Below, one piece after another: positions 28,849 through 37,703 of a DNA stretch of 64,000 nt; the stretch's first letter is position 1, and the number at the start of each line of letters is the position of its first letter. The position numbers and the translations under genes were made by a program. Origin of the DNA: an alpha proteobacterium SCGC AAA536-K22 (lineage in GTDB: Bacteria; Pseudomonadota; Alphaproteobacteria; Puniceispirillales; Marisalimonadaceae); assembly GCA_000421325.1 (NCBI GenBank), contig ATWQ01000005.1, positions 39,517 to 103,516 of the forward strand, read 5' to 3'. The notes under the pieces are model-generated. The model saw only the letters and a list, made by a program, of their open reading frames with translations. It was not told the DNA's origin and ran no database searches.

Positions 28849-29485
28849 TTCTTATAATGATTTTTGTTTACATCAAAATGTTTCACGTGAAACATATGAA
28901 AAATTTAAAATATTTTATAAAACATTAATTAAATGGCAAAAGTCTATAAACTTAATAAGTAAATCTAGTATAGAAAATATCTGGGTAAGGCATATTTTAG
29001 ATTCAGCGCAATTATATAGATATACAAGAAAAATTAACGGAAATATTCTTGATTTTGGTTCAGGTGCTGGTTTCCCTGGTTTGATTTTGGCTATGATGGG
29101 CCATAAAAACATTCATTTAGTTGAATCAGATCAAAAAAAATGTACATTTTTACGTGAAGTAGCAATGCTTTCTGAAACAGACGTGACAATCCATAACAAT
29201 AGAATAGAAAATCTTAAATTGTTTGATGTTGAACTTATTACGGCTAGAGCTTTGGCCCCATTAAACAAGCTGATAAATTACGCAGAAGCTTTTTCAAAGA
29301 AAACTGTTTCAAATAAAATTTTTCCTAAAATGTTGTTTTTAAAAGGAAAATCTTATAAAAAAGAAATCTTGGAATTGAGTAAAACAAAAAAAATCTCTTT
29401 CCAAGAATATCAGTCAATTACAGATGATTTTGGTAAAATTTTATATATTAATAGCATAAATGTGTTAAATATTAATAATGATTAA
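28838..29485 (+). CDS. rsmG: 16S rRNA (guanine(527)-N7)-methyltransferase RsmG
   Basis: Methylates G527 in 16S rRNA. 215 residues: the [11 protein letters not shown]-terminus, [40 protein letters not shown] (SAM site) and ITARALAPL. The codons for VSRET (within 28879-28894) form a perfect parS site, so this stretch of protein and a centromere share the same bases. Overlaps parA by 8 bases. Confidence 0.96.
   Translation: MKINSYNDFCLHQNVSRETYEKFKIFYKTLIKWQKSINLISKSSIENIWVRHILDSAQLYRYTRKINGNILDFGSGAGFPGLILAMMGHKNIHLVESDQKKCTFLREVAMLSETDVTIHNNRIENLKLFDVELITARALAPLNKLINYAEAFSKKTVSNKIFPKMLFLKGKSYKKEILELSKTKKISFQEYQSITDDFGKILYINSINVLNINND
28879..28894. promoter_or_regulatory. parS: parS centromere site inside rsmG (perfect consensus)
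   Basis: A second exact TGTTTCACGTGAAACA, here in the reading frame of rsmG, where it encodes the middle of N-V-S-R-E-T. Spaced 3.26 kb from the first site. A parS within rsmG encoding VSRET is a known situation in several bacteria, and the exact match despite third-position freedom argues for selection on the DNA. Confidence 0.93.
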
Positions 29486-30257
29486 AAAGTCAGATAGAAT
29501 AATTGCAGTTGCTAATCAAAAAGGTGGTGTGGGCAAAACTACAACTGTAGTAAATTTAGCTACCGCTATGGCTGCTTGTGATAAGAAAACACTAATTATT
29601 GATGCAGACCCACAAGGTAATGCTAGCACTGGATTTGGAATTAAATATAATGAAAGAGATAAGGACTTATATTCTATAATTTGTGGAAAAATAGATATCA
29701 ATACCGCAATAAAGTCTACTATGATACCAAAACTTGATATAATTCCAACATCGCCTGATCTTTCTGCTCTCGAACAAGAATTAGTTCATATAGAGGATAG
29801 AGAGTATAAAATTCGAAATATATTGTATCAGATAAAAGATAATTATGATTATGTCTTTCTTGATTGTCCACCGTCCTTAGGATTGGTCACATTAAATGCA
29901 TTATGTGCTGCAAAAAGTCTTATAATTCCGTTGCAAACTGAATTCTATGCTTTAGAAGGACTGTCACAACTTATAAATACCTTAGAATCAATTAAAGGTA
30001 ATTTTAACAAGGATATAATATTACAAGGTATCCTTTTAACTATGTACGATAAAAGAAACAAAATTTGTGAAATGGTATCTAATGATGTTAAAAGTCACTT
30101 TAGTAACAAAGTTTTTAATACTGTGATTCCAAGAAATGTAAGAGTTTCAGAAGCTCCAAGTTTTGGCCAACCAGTTTTGATGTATGATATATCTTGCCCT
30201 GGATCACAAGCTTATGCATCTTTGGCAGGTGAAATTATAAATCAAGAGAAAGACTAA
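29478..30257 (+). CDS. parA: Chromosome-partitioning ATPase ParA
   Basis: 259 residues. Deviant Walker A ANQKGGVGKTTTVVNLA near residue 12, Walker A' LIIDADPQGNAS, Walker B DYVFLDCPPSLGLVTLNAL, and the VIPRNVRVSEAPSFG motif. The ATP-driven dimer binds nucleoid DNA and moves ParB-parS complexes. It lies two bases before parB. Confidence 0.97.
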   Translation: MIKKSDRIIAVANQKGGVGKTTTVVNLATAMAACDKKTLIIDADPQGNASTGFGIKYNERDKDLYSIICGKIDINTAIKSTMIPKLDIIPTSPDLSALEQELVHIEDREYKIRNILYQIKDNYDYVFLDCPPSLGLVTLNALCAAKSLIIPLQTEFYALEGLSQLINTLESIKGNFNKDIILQGILLTMYDKRNKICEMVSNDVKSHFSNKVFNTVIPRNVRVSEAPSFGQPVLMYDISCPGSQAYASLAGEIINQEKD

Positions 30258-30258
30258 A

Positions 30259-31140
30259 ATGAAAAAAAATAAAGCTATAAAAAATAGTGGCTTAGGAAGC
30301 GGTTTATCAAGTTTACTAGGAAGTGAATTTGAAAAAAAATCAATTTTTAGTAAAGAAAATCTAACTGAAAAATACAAAATGATTCCAATTGAGTTTATAG
30401 AACCAGGGCCCTGGCAACCAAGAAAAAGTTTTGATAAAAATGAATTAGAATCTTTATCAAAGTCAATTACAAATCAAGGTATTATTCAGCCTATAATTTT
30501 GAAGACGAGAGACGACAAAAAAAACCATTATTATCTTATAGCTGGAGAGAGAAGGTGGAGAGCCTGTCAGATAGCTAAAATACATGAAATACCATCAATT
30601 ATAAAAGATGATATAGATAATTCAAAAATTGCAGAATTATCTTTAGTAGAAAACATTCAAAGATCCGAGTTAAATCCGATAGAGGAGGCAGAAGGATACC
30701 AATCTCTCATAGAAAAATATAATTATACTCAAGATCAAATTTCAAAGTCAGTAGGTAAATCTCGTTCTTATATTGCTAATATTTTAAGGTTACAATCATT
30801 GTCCAATCTAGCCAAACAATTTTTAGTACAAGAAAAGTTAACTGTTGGTCAAATCAGACCTCTCATTGGATGTAAAGATTCTGATAATTTACTCGATTTG
30901 ATAAGTAAAAATAATTTATCATCAAGACAAGTTGAAAATTTAGTTAAGCAAAAAAATAAAAAAGCATCCTCATCAAAAAGTAAAGATTTAGATATTTTAG
31001 AGTTAGAAAAAGATATTTTAGAGATTACAGGTATTAAAGTTAATATTAACTTTAATACCATAAAAGAGACTGGAAACATTAAATTTGAGTGCAACAATTT
31101 ATCTGAATTTAACTATATACTAAAAAAAATCAGGTCTTAA
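30259..31140 (+). CDS. parB: Chromosome-partitioning protein ParB
   Basis: 293 residues. N-terminal NSGLGSGLSSLLG segment that contacts ParA, the CTPase/ParB-Srx domain with IEPGPWQPRKSFD, GIIQPIILK and the AGERRWRACQIA box, LVENIQRSELNPIEEAEGY, a helix-turn-helix (TQDQISKSVGKSRSYIANILRL) that reads parS, and a C-terminal dimer domain. It binds the two parS sites at 25621 and 28879. Its end overlaps holA by 11 bases. Confidence 0.97.
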   Translation: MKKNKAIKNSGLGSGLSSLLGSEFEKKSIFSKENLTEKYKMIPIEFIEPGPWQPRKSFDKNELESLSKSITNQGIIQPIILKTRDDKKNHYYLIAGERRWRACQIAKIHEIPSIIKDDIDNSKIAELSLVENIQRSELNPIEEAEGYQSLIEKYNYTQDQISKSVGKSRSYIANILRLQSLSNLAKQFLVQEKLTVGQIRPLIGCKDSDNLLDLISKNNLSSRQVENLVKQKNKKASSSKSKDLDILELEKDILEITGIKVNINFNTIKETGNIKFECNNLSEFNYILKKIRS

Positions 31141-32173
31141 CTCTCTGTTTAGCCAATACAGATGACGATAATATAAATTGTGACAGAAGAGTTTTTTCTG
31201 GATATATACCTAATTTAGTTTTTAATTCAAGATCAATAAGCCGTTTTTGAATTAAATTTATTTTCTTAAATGACCACAACTTGCATTGAGAGAGAAAAAA
31301 TGGCTTTTCTTTAAAGAATATTGGTGGTTTTAAATCGTTTATTGCTTCTAAAAAACTACTTCCACGTTGATTAGATAAAAGTATTTTTTCTATAATCTTA
31401 AAATGTTTTCTAAACATTCTTATTAGTATAATATTACTGTTTGATTTTTCATAAATTTTTTCAAAATAAAACAAGCATTTTTTTGTTTCACCGTTTAAAC
31501 ATGAGTTTATAATTTTATTTAGGTTTATATCTTCATTATTTATTATTAATTTGATAAGTGCAGTTTCAGTAACATTTTGATTATTTATTAAAAAGCTCTC
31601 TAACTTTTCCAACTCCATTTTATTAGTTAATGAATCAGCATTAAATGCAGTGCTTAAATGTGATATAAAATTATTAGAAAAAGAAATTTTATGTCGCATA
31701 AATATACTATTTATGTCATTTTTAATTTTAGTAATATTTTCTTCATAACATGAAGTTAATACACAATTACTTGATTTTTCAAAATACTTAATCAGTTTAT
31801 TTTGAGAACTTATATTTCCCGCTTTTATAATAAGTAAATAATTATCATTTTCTTTAGTAACAGTTTCTAAGATGATATTGTCTAAATTTAGATTAGATGA
31901 TGTGTGTGATAAGTCTAATAGTATAAATTTATTTTCTGAAAACATACTTAAAGTATTTATATTATCTTCTAGAATAAAAGGATTTTCTTTAAATTCATTT
32001 CCATTAATTTTACATACATTAAAAGGGTCACGTGTGTCGATTTGTAATAATGTTATAGCTTTATTATATAGCAAATCTATCAAGCCTAAATTTGATCCAT
32101 ATAGGAAAATTATTTTATTCTGATTGATATTATTCTTAATATATTCTGAAAAATTGTCAGATTTTATTTTCAA
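31130..32173 (-). CDS. holA: DNA polymerase III delta subunit
   Basis: Clamp-loader subunit that opens the beta clamp. 347 residues, divergent in sequence as usual. Recognisable parts are IIFLYGSNLGLIDLLYNKAI at the N-terminus, the SMFSENKFILLD segment and the C-terminal LIDLELKTKLG helix region. The assignment leans partly on context: holA-lptE-leuS is a common proteobacterial gene order and all three are present here in that arrangement. Confidence 0.88.
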   Translation of the reverse strand: MKIKSDNFSEYIKNNINQNKIIFLYGSNLGLIDLLYNKAITLLQIDTRDPFNVCKINGNEFKENPFILEDNINTLSMFSENKFILLDLSHTSSNLNLDNIILETVTKENDNYLLIIKAGNISSQNKLIKYFEKSSNCVLTSCYEENITKIKNDINSIFMRHKISFSNNFISHLSTAFNADSLTNKMELEKLESFLINNQNVTETALIKLIINNEDINLNKIINSCLNGETKKCLFYFEKIYEKSNSNIILIRMFRKHFKIIEKILLSNQRGSSFLEAINDLKPPIFFKEKPFFLSQCKLWSFKKINLIQKRLIDLELKTKLGIYPEKTLLSQFILSSSVLAKQRVKT

Positions 32174-32652
32174 TTTTCTTTTCTTAAGATCATTTTGGTT
32201 AATATATAAAGTTTTTTAGCGGAACTTAAACTTAATCTTTCTTTTATGTTTTCTATACTTTTTTCATTACTGTAAAGTGAATTAGATGAAGAACTTAAAG
32301 CTGGAAATGTATTAATTGAACCTGATTTAATTAAAAGTTTTGAATTTTTATCTATTAATGAATATGTAATACTAGCTTTTGTCGATTTAAGTACTGATGT
32401 GCCACTTACGGACAATGTTTCATTTGAACTAAAGGAAATGTTAGCTTTCAAAAGAATTTGAGGCTTTAGGCTTTTTTTATTATTGAAATTTCTTTTCAAA
32501 TATTCTCGGAAAATTAAATTATATCTATCAGCTGGAGTATCAATAGTAATTGTTATTTCATCAACAGAACTAACTTTTATATAATTATTTGATGCACAAC
32601 CAATTATACTTAAAATTAAGAATAGGAAAATGGCTTTCTTAATGAAAAACAT
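32170..32652 (-). CDS. lptE: LPS-assembly lipoprotein LptE
   Basis: 160 residues with a signal peptide ending in IIGC (lipidated Cys19). The rest is a small alpha/beta fold consistent with LptE, which plugs LptD and helps insert lipopolysaccharide in the outer membrane. Sequence similarity in this family is low; the gene is called chiefly from its lipobox, size and position between leuS and holA, overlapping holA by 4 bases. Confidence 0.8.
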   Translation of the reverse strand: MFFIKKAIFLFLILSIIGCASNNYIKVSSVDEITITIDTPADRYNLIFREYLKRNFNNKKSLKPQILLKANISFSSNETLSVSGTSVLKSTKASITYSLIDKNSKLLIKSGSINTFPALSSSSNSLYSNEKSIENIKERLSLSSAKKLYILTKMILRKEN

Positions 32653-32665
32653 GATTTGCTCTAAT

Positions 32666-35191
32666 TTAAATTACAAAATTTACTATACGGTTTGGTATAA
32701 TAATAACTTTTTTTGGTGTACCATTCAAAAACTTTAATACATTTTTTTCATTTAAGGCTGTTTTTTCTAGATCATCTTCACTTAAATTTGTTTGGACTTC
32801 AATAATTGCCCTCATTCTTCCATTGACTTGAACTGGAATTTTAATTTTATTTGTTTCTTCATAATTTGTATTAATTACGGGCCAACGTTCAACAGAAATC
32901 ATATTTTTGTTTTCAGAAAATTTTTCCCATAATTCTTCAGCGATATGAGGTACCATAGGATTAATTAAAATTAGCAGTTTTTTTGTAGTATATGAAACTA
33001 CACTTTTATCATTATTGTTAAGTATTTCATATGAAGTAAGTGCATTAAACAAACTTCTTATTGATGCTACAGCTATATTGAAATGAAAATCATCAATAGA
33101 CTTTGTAACTTCTTTAACAGTATTATTTAATGTTGCTAATAAATTTTTTTGAGATTCTGACAAGTTGATAGGAAGATTTTTGTGTGATTTTTCTTTTTCT
33201 AAATTATTAATAAAATTCCATAATCTATTTAAGAAGCGCCAAGAACCTTCTATGCCTGAATCTGACCATTCCATATCTCTGTTAGGTGGAGAATCAGAAA
33301 GCATAAAAAATCTAGCAGTGTCAGCACCAAAATTTTGAATTATTTGTTGTGGATCAACAACATTTTTTTTCGACTTACTCATTTTTTCTATTCTTCCAGC
33401 AATCACTTTTTCTTTAGTGTCTACATGGAAGAATGTATTATTTTCTTTTATTACTTCGTTTGGGAACAGCCACTTTTCTTTTCTATCTTTAAAGGTTTGA
33501 TGGCAAACCATACCCTGAGTTTGTAAAGAGTTGAAAGGTTCTTTTAAGTCAATAGATTTAACAAATTTTAATGCTCTCATAAAAAACCTTGAATAGAGAA
33601 GATGCATTACAGCATGTTCAACTCCACCTATATATTGATCAACGGGCATCCAGTATTTAAATGCTTCATTGGTAAATGGTTTAGAAGGGTTTAATTCTGT
33701 AAATCTGGCAAAATACCAACTAGATTCAAAAAAAGTATCAAAAGTGTCTGTTTCCCTAGTAGCATTATTATTACATTTTGGACATTTTGTATTTTTCCAA
33801 GTTGGATGAGATACTAAGGGATTTCCTTTCATATCAAAGTTTATGTCTTCCGGAAGATTGATAGGAAGTTCAGCTTCTGGTATAGGAACTTCACCACAAT
33901 TATCACAAAAAATAATAGGTATGGGACAGCCCCAATACCTTTGACGAGACACACCCCAGTCACGAATCCTATATGTTATAGTCTCTTTCCCAATCCCTAA
34001 TTTCTTTAATTTTTTAATACTTAAGTTTATAGCTTCTTGAGTGTTTAATCCGTTCAGAAAGTCAGAATTGATATGTAAGCCATCTCCAGTATAAGGAAGA
34101 TTATCTTTACTTTCAATCACAGGTATGATTTCTATAGAATATTTATTAGCAAAATCATAATCTCTTTGATCATGAGCAGGACAGCCAAAAATAGCTCCAG
34201 TCCCGTAATCCATTAATATAAAATTTGCTATATATATTTTTAAGTTTATACCTTTTTTAAAAGGATGTGTCACGGTCAGACCTGTTTCGAATCCAAATTT
34301 ATCAGCCTTCTCAATATCAACTTCTTTGTTAGATTGATTTTCACAAAATTTCACAAAATCTTTAGCTTGATTATTTTTTTGGGCAATTTTTAATGATAGT
34401 AGATGTTGTGGAGAAATAGCAATAAATGTGGCACCAAAAATTGTATCTGGCCTAGTAGTATAAATTTCAACTTTATCATCTGAATTATTTATTGAGAAAT
34501 TAATAGTGGCTCCATTACTTTTACCAATCCAATTTCTTTGCATGGTCTTAACTCTGTCAGGCCATTCCTTTAAATTGTCAATCTCATTAAGTAAATCCTC
34601 AGCAAAATCAGAAATTTTGAGAAACCAACCTTTCATTTTCTTTTTTTCTACTTCTGCACCTGACCGCCATCCTCGTCCATCTACAACTTGTTCATTGGCT
34701 AAAACAGTCTGTTCAACCGGATCCCAATTAACTAGTGTTTCTTTTTTATAAGCTATGCCAGCTTTGTAGAAGTCCAAAAACATTTTTTGTTCAAACTTAT
34801 AATAATCTGGACTACAAGTTGCAAACTCTCTTTCCCAGTCATATGACAAACCCATCTGTTTAAGTTGATTCTTCATCGTTTCAATATTTGAGTAAGTCCA
34901 TTTAGATGGAAGTGTATTATTTTCAATCGCAGCATTTTCTGCTGGTAACCCAAATGCATCCCATCCCATAGGGTGAAGAACGTTAAAACCTTGGGCTTTT
35001 TTATATCGGGCTATTAGGTCTCCCAAAGTATAATTACGAACATGACCCATATGTATTGCACCTGAGGGATATGGAAACATTTCCAATACATAATATTTAG
35101 GCTTTTTATAATCAATCTCGGCTTTAAAGATGTTTAAATCATCCCATTTCTTTTGCCATTTTTTTTCGATTAAGGATGGATTGTATTTCAT
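32666..35191 (-). CDS. leuS: Leucyl-tRNA synthetase
   Basis: Class I synthetase charging tRNA-Leu. 841 residues: FPYPSGAIHMGHVRN with the HIGH-type motif (HMGH, 47-50), AFGLPAENAAIENN, the CP1 editing domain with TTRPDTIFGATF and GTGAIFGCPAHDQRD, CPKCNNNATRETDTFDTF zinc-like segment, and KMSKSKKNVV (KMSKS) with Q..GADTARFFMLSDSPP. The C-terminal domain ends in VNGRMRAIIEV..., normal for bacterial LeuRS. Confidence 0.98.
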   Translation of the reverse strand: MKYNPSLIEKKWQKKWDDLNIFKAEIDYKKPKYYVLEMFPYPSGAIHMGHVRNYTLGDLIARYKKAQGFNVLHPMGWDAFGLPAENAAIENNTLPSKWTYSNIETMKNQLKQMGLSYDWEREFATCSPDYYKFEQKMFLDFYKAGIAYKKETLVNWDPVEQTVLANEQVVDGRGWRSGAEVEKKKMKGWFLKISDFAEDLLNEIDNLKEWPDRVKTMQRNWIGKSNGATINFSINNSDDKVEIYTTRPDTIFGATFIAISPQHLLSLKIAQKNNQAKDFVKFCENQSNKEVDIEKADKFGFETGLTVTHPFKKGINLKIYIANFILMDYGTGAIFGCPAHDQRDYDFANKYSIEIIPVIESKDNLPYTGDGLHINSDFLNGLNTQEAINLSIKKLKKLGIGKETITYRIRDWGVSRQRYWGCPIPIIFCDNCGEVPIPEAELPINLPEDINFDMKGNPLVSHPTWKNTKCPKCNNNATRETDTFDTFFESSWYFARFTELNPSKPFTNEAFKYWMPVDQYIGGVEHAVMHLLYSRFFMRALKFVKSIDLKEPFNSLQTQGMVCHQTFKDRKEKWLFPNEVIKENNTFFHVDTKEKVIAGRIEKMSKSKKNVVDPQQIIQNFGADTARFFMLSDSPPNRDMEWSDSGIEGSWRFLNRLWNFINNLEKEKSHKNLPINLSESQKNLLATLNNTVKEVTKSIDDFHFNIAVASIRSLFNALTSYEILNNNDKSVVSYTTKKLLILINPMVPHIAEELWEKFSENKNMISVERWPVINTNYEETNKIKIPVQVNGRMRAIIEVQTNLSEDDLEKTALNEKNVLKFLNGTPKKVIIIPNRIVNFVI

Positions 35192-35196
35192 ATTTA

Positions 35197-35700
35197 TTAT
35201 TTGTTTGAAGAATTAATTCTATAATTTCGAGCTTCGTTTAAAATGTTATTTTCAATCTGAGATGCTAACTTTTTATCAGTGACAGTTTCAGTCCAAAAAC
35301 CGTTTACTAATTTTTGAACATGTACTTTAACACTTATGCCGTCTGATCTTAATTCACTAGTTTTTATGTAAGCCATAATTTTTATTCTTTTATTTTTGAT
35401 ATTTTTATAAGTATACCAGTCAGTAATTATTGTGCCACCTAATGCATCAGTAGATATTAGAGGTGCTATTGATAAAATATTAAGTGATGCTCGCCATAAA
35501 TAACCATTGATGTTTATATTATCATTTCCTTCACTTGTAGGTGATAAAATATCACTAAGAGAGATTCCTTTTTCTTTATCTTTTGAAAAAATACCAGGAT
35601 TTGGTGTTTTACCAGTTATAGGATTTTTCGCTGTTTGGTCGTTGCTAGAGCAGCTAGCAACTATAAATAATATTGTTATACTTATAATTTTTTTGAACAT
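35197..35700 (-). CDS. DUF3576-family predicted lipoprotein
   Basis: 167 residues. Signal peptide ending in IVASC (lipidated Cys17). The core has INGYLWRASLNILSIAPLISTD, ALGGTIITDWYT and VKVHVQKLVNG, the pattern I associate with the DUF3576 family of alphaproteobacteria, commonly found just upstream of leuS as here (5 bases between genes). Function is unknown; probably an envelope protein. Confidence 0.88.
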   Translation of the reverse strand: MFKKIISITILFIVASCSSNDQTAKNPITGKTPNPGIFSKDKEKGISLSDILSPTSEGNDNININGYLWRASLNILSIAPLISTDALGGTIITDWYTYKNIKNKRIKIMAYIKTSELRSDGISVKVHVQKLVNGFWTETVTDKKLASQIENNILNEARNYRINSSNK

Positions 35701-35784
35701 GTATAAATCCTTACATTAAGCCAAGGTTATTTATTATCAAGATTTCATAATAGATCAATTAAATTATAATATAAATTAATTAAA

Positions 35785-35806
35785 AAAGGCGGCATGCGCC
35801 GCCTTT
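35785..35806 (-). terminator. Intrinsic terminator of the porin gene
   Basis: Perfect 9-bp stem AAAGGCGGC / GCCGCCTTT with loop ATGC. On the minus strand the stem runs into a T-rich tract (TTTTTT, then AATTAATT). It lies 25 bases after the porin stop. It is the clearest G+C-rich hairpin in this AT-rich window. Confidence 0.92.
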
Positions 35807-35831
35807 AAATTTAAATATTATAATTAAAGTC

Positions 35832-36812
35832 TTAGAAAGAAGCTTTAATTACGAGTCTAGAGTTTGTTCCAGAATCACCTGTAGTAGTTCCGTTGGCGTC
35901 AGCAGTTGTAGGAGCTTTATACTCATAATCTTCTACAATAATAACAGCTGTTAAACCTGAAGCAATGGTATATTGTACTTCAACACCAGAAGCTGTATAT
36001 TCTTCGCCAGCATCTAAAGTATCTTCGCCATCTACAGTATAAGCACCTATGGTCATACCATTACCCATTTTGTAGGAAATGGCAGCACCAGTATGTTCTT
36101 GGTCCTCGTCTGCAGCTTCTTCAGTTCCTTGTGACAATGCAAAACTTAAATTTCCATTGACAACTTTTATACCTAAGTTCTGTGAATCTTTATCAGTAGT
36201 AGTTGCTTCTGTTGTTGCAGTTGCACCACCTATTGTAATAGAACTTCCAGCTGCTTCTGTAGTATATCTAAATCCAAAAGCTGTAGTATCTGTGCTACCG
36301 ACTGCGCCTGAGTCAGCAAAAGAAGCACCAACTGTTAAACCACCCATTGCAGGTAAATGATATGCAATTTTTGGAGCATTACCGGACATACCGTCAATAT
36401 CTGAGTTAGTGTTAATTGTAGCTGAAGCACCGGTGGTACCAGTTTCTTCTGCTATCAAATCTACAGCAGCAAGACCGTAGTTGTCACCAACGCCGTCATC
36501 GTCACCTAGCATAACTTTACCAAATCCACCACTTATGGTCATAAAACTTTCGTCAATTACAGTATCACCAGAATCTGACTGAAGTTGAACTTCATGAGCG
36601 ATAGTTAATCCTGAATCAGTTTTATTTGAGAATTTAAAAGTCACCTCACCATCAGTATCAAATGTTGTTCCATCACTGGCGGCTAAATTTGAACTTCTTG
36701 AGTTATAACGGAACTCATGAGCTCCTGATATTGAAACGTCTGCTAAAGCAGCGTTTGCTGTTAGTGTAGCAGCAGCTGCAAGTGCAGTTGTGCCTAAAAG
36801 TAATTTACGCAT
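35832..36812 (-). CDS. Outer-membrane porin
   Basis: 326 residues. Sec signal peptide MRKLLLGTTALAAAATL... with cleavage after ANAALA (residue 24). The mature protein is acidic, Gly/Thr/Ser rich and composed of alternating beta strands (SISGAHEFRYNS, EVTFKFSNKTDSGLTIAHEVQLQS, FMTISGGFGKVMLGDDDG), ending in VIKASF with the C-terminal Phe recognised by the BAM complex. The GGFGKVMLGDDDG stretch resembles the constriction-loop region of Gram-negative porins. Codons are more G+C rich than in neighbours, as expected for a highly expressed gene. It has its own terminator and a 219-base upstream region. Confidence 0.9.
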   Translation of the reverse strand: MRKLLLGTTALAAAATLTANAALADVSISGAHEFRYNSRSSNLAASDGTTFDTDGEVTFKFSNKTDSGLTIAHEVQLQSDSGDTVIDESFMTISGGFGKVMLGDDDGVGDNYGLAAVDLIAEETGTTGASATINTNSDIDGMSGNAPKIAYHLPAMGGLTVGASFADSGAVGSTDTTAFGFRYTTEAAGSSITIGGATATTEATTTDKDSQNLGIKVVNGNLSFALSQGTEEAADEDQEHTGAAISYKMGNGMTIGAYTVDGEDTLDAGEEYTASGVEVQYTIASGLTAVIIVEDYEYKAPTTADANGTTTGDSGTNSRLVIKASF

Positions 36813-37031
36813 TGCGTATCCCCTTTATATTGAGTTTTCTTTTTGAGAAAACAGTTAATTACATTTCCACCACAGAAATGCTTAAATCAACATAATTTAA
36901 AATACCTATAAAAAACAGCAAAAATGACATAAATACCACGTATTTTATTTTATTGTTGTATTTTTGCAACAGAATAAAATTTCAATATTTTATATATTCT
37001 TGTTAATATAATAAATTATGGAGGCATTATT
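36813..37031. other. Intergenic region between divergent porin and yggS
   Basis: 219 bases. Near the porin start (minus strand) is an AAAGGGGA ribosome site. A 7-bp inverted repeat GTTTTCT/AGAAAAC with a 5-base spacer lies at 36834-36852, inside the likely porin leader, and could stabilise the mRNA. On the plus side GGAGG precedes the yggS TTG start. No promoter can be assigned with confidence. Confidence 0.5.
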
Positions 37032-37703
37032 TTGGAAAATATAGAAGAAAACAAAAAAAAAATATTAACAAAAATTCAAAAGGCACACATAACAAGTAAT
37101 TTTTCGTCACTACCTTATCCCAAATTGGTTGCTGTTTCAAAAAAACAAGAAGAGTATAAAATTGAATTAGCTATTAAATCTGGTCAAAGAATTTATGGAG
37201 AAAATAGAGTTCAAGAAGCTCAAGAAAGATGGCACAAAAGAATTGAATTATACAATGACGTAGAATTGAGGCTAATAGGTCCGCTTCAAACTAACAAAGT
37301 AAAACAAGCATTAAACCTTTTTAACATAATCGAAACAATTGACAGAGAAAAATTAGCTATAGAAATTTCTAATAATTTAAATAACCAATCAAAAACAAAA
37401 AATTTTTATATCCAAATTAATACTGGATCTGAAAATCAAAAAAGTGGTTTAATTCCTTCAGAAGCTAATGCTTTTATTGAATACTGCACAAAAGACTTAA
37501 AATTACCAATTATTGGTTTGATGTGTATACCACCTCAAGATGAAGAGCCTTCAATGCATTTTGCCTTTCTTAAAAAGATTGCAAAAAGAAATAACTTAAC
37601 TGAACTGTCTATGGGAATGAGTAATGACTTTGAGGAAGCAATTAAATTCGGTACAACTTCAGTAAGAATTGGTTCTTTATTTTTTGGAGCACGTGAGCTT
37701 TAA
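37032..37703 (+). CDS. YggS-family pyridoxal-phosphate homeostasis protein
   Basis: 223 residues, alanine-racemase-like TIM barrel. The PLP lysine lies in PKLVAVSKKQ (about residue 36). Other marks are YGENRVQEAQERW, LRLIGPLQTNKVKQAL, IQINTGSENQKSGL, GLMCIPP, and LSMGMSNDFEEAIKFGTTSVRIGS. It buffers intracellular PLP; no enzymatic activity is known. Start is TTG at 37032, supported by a well-spaced GGAGG. Convergent with ribA with no bases between stop codons. Confidence 0.95.
   Translation: MENIEENKKKILTKIQKAHITSNFSSLPYPKLVAVSKKQEEYKIELAIKSGQRIYGENRVQEAQERWHKRIELYNDVELRLIGPLQTNKVKQALNLFNIIETIDREKLAIEISNNLNNQSKTKNFYIQINTGSENQKSGLIPSEANAFIEYCTKDLKLPIIGLMCIPPQDEEPSMHFAFLKKIAKRNNLTELSMGMSNDFEEAIKFGTTSVRIGSLFFGAREL

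Noticed and set aside
36079..36360. Open frame antisense to the porin gene
   Set aside because: Ala/Pro/Val-rich mirror of the porin codons without a ribosome site; the porin reading has a signal peptide and C-terminal Phe.
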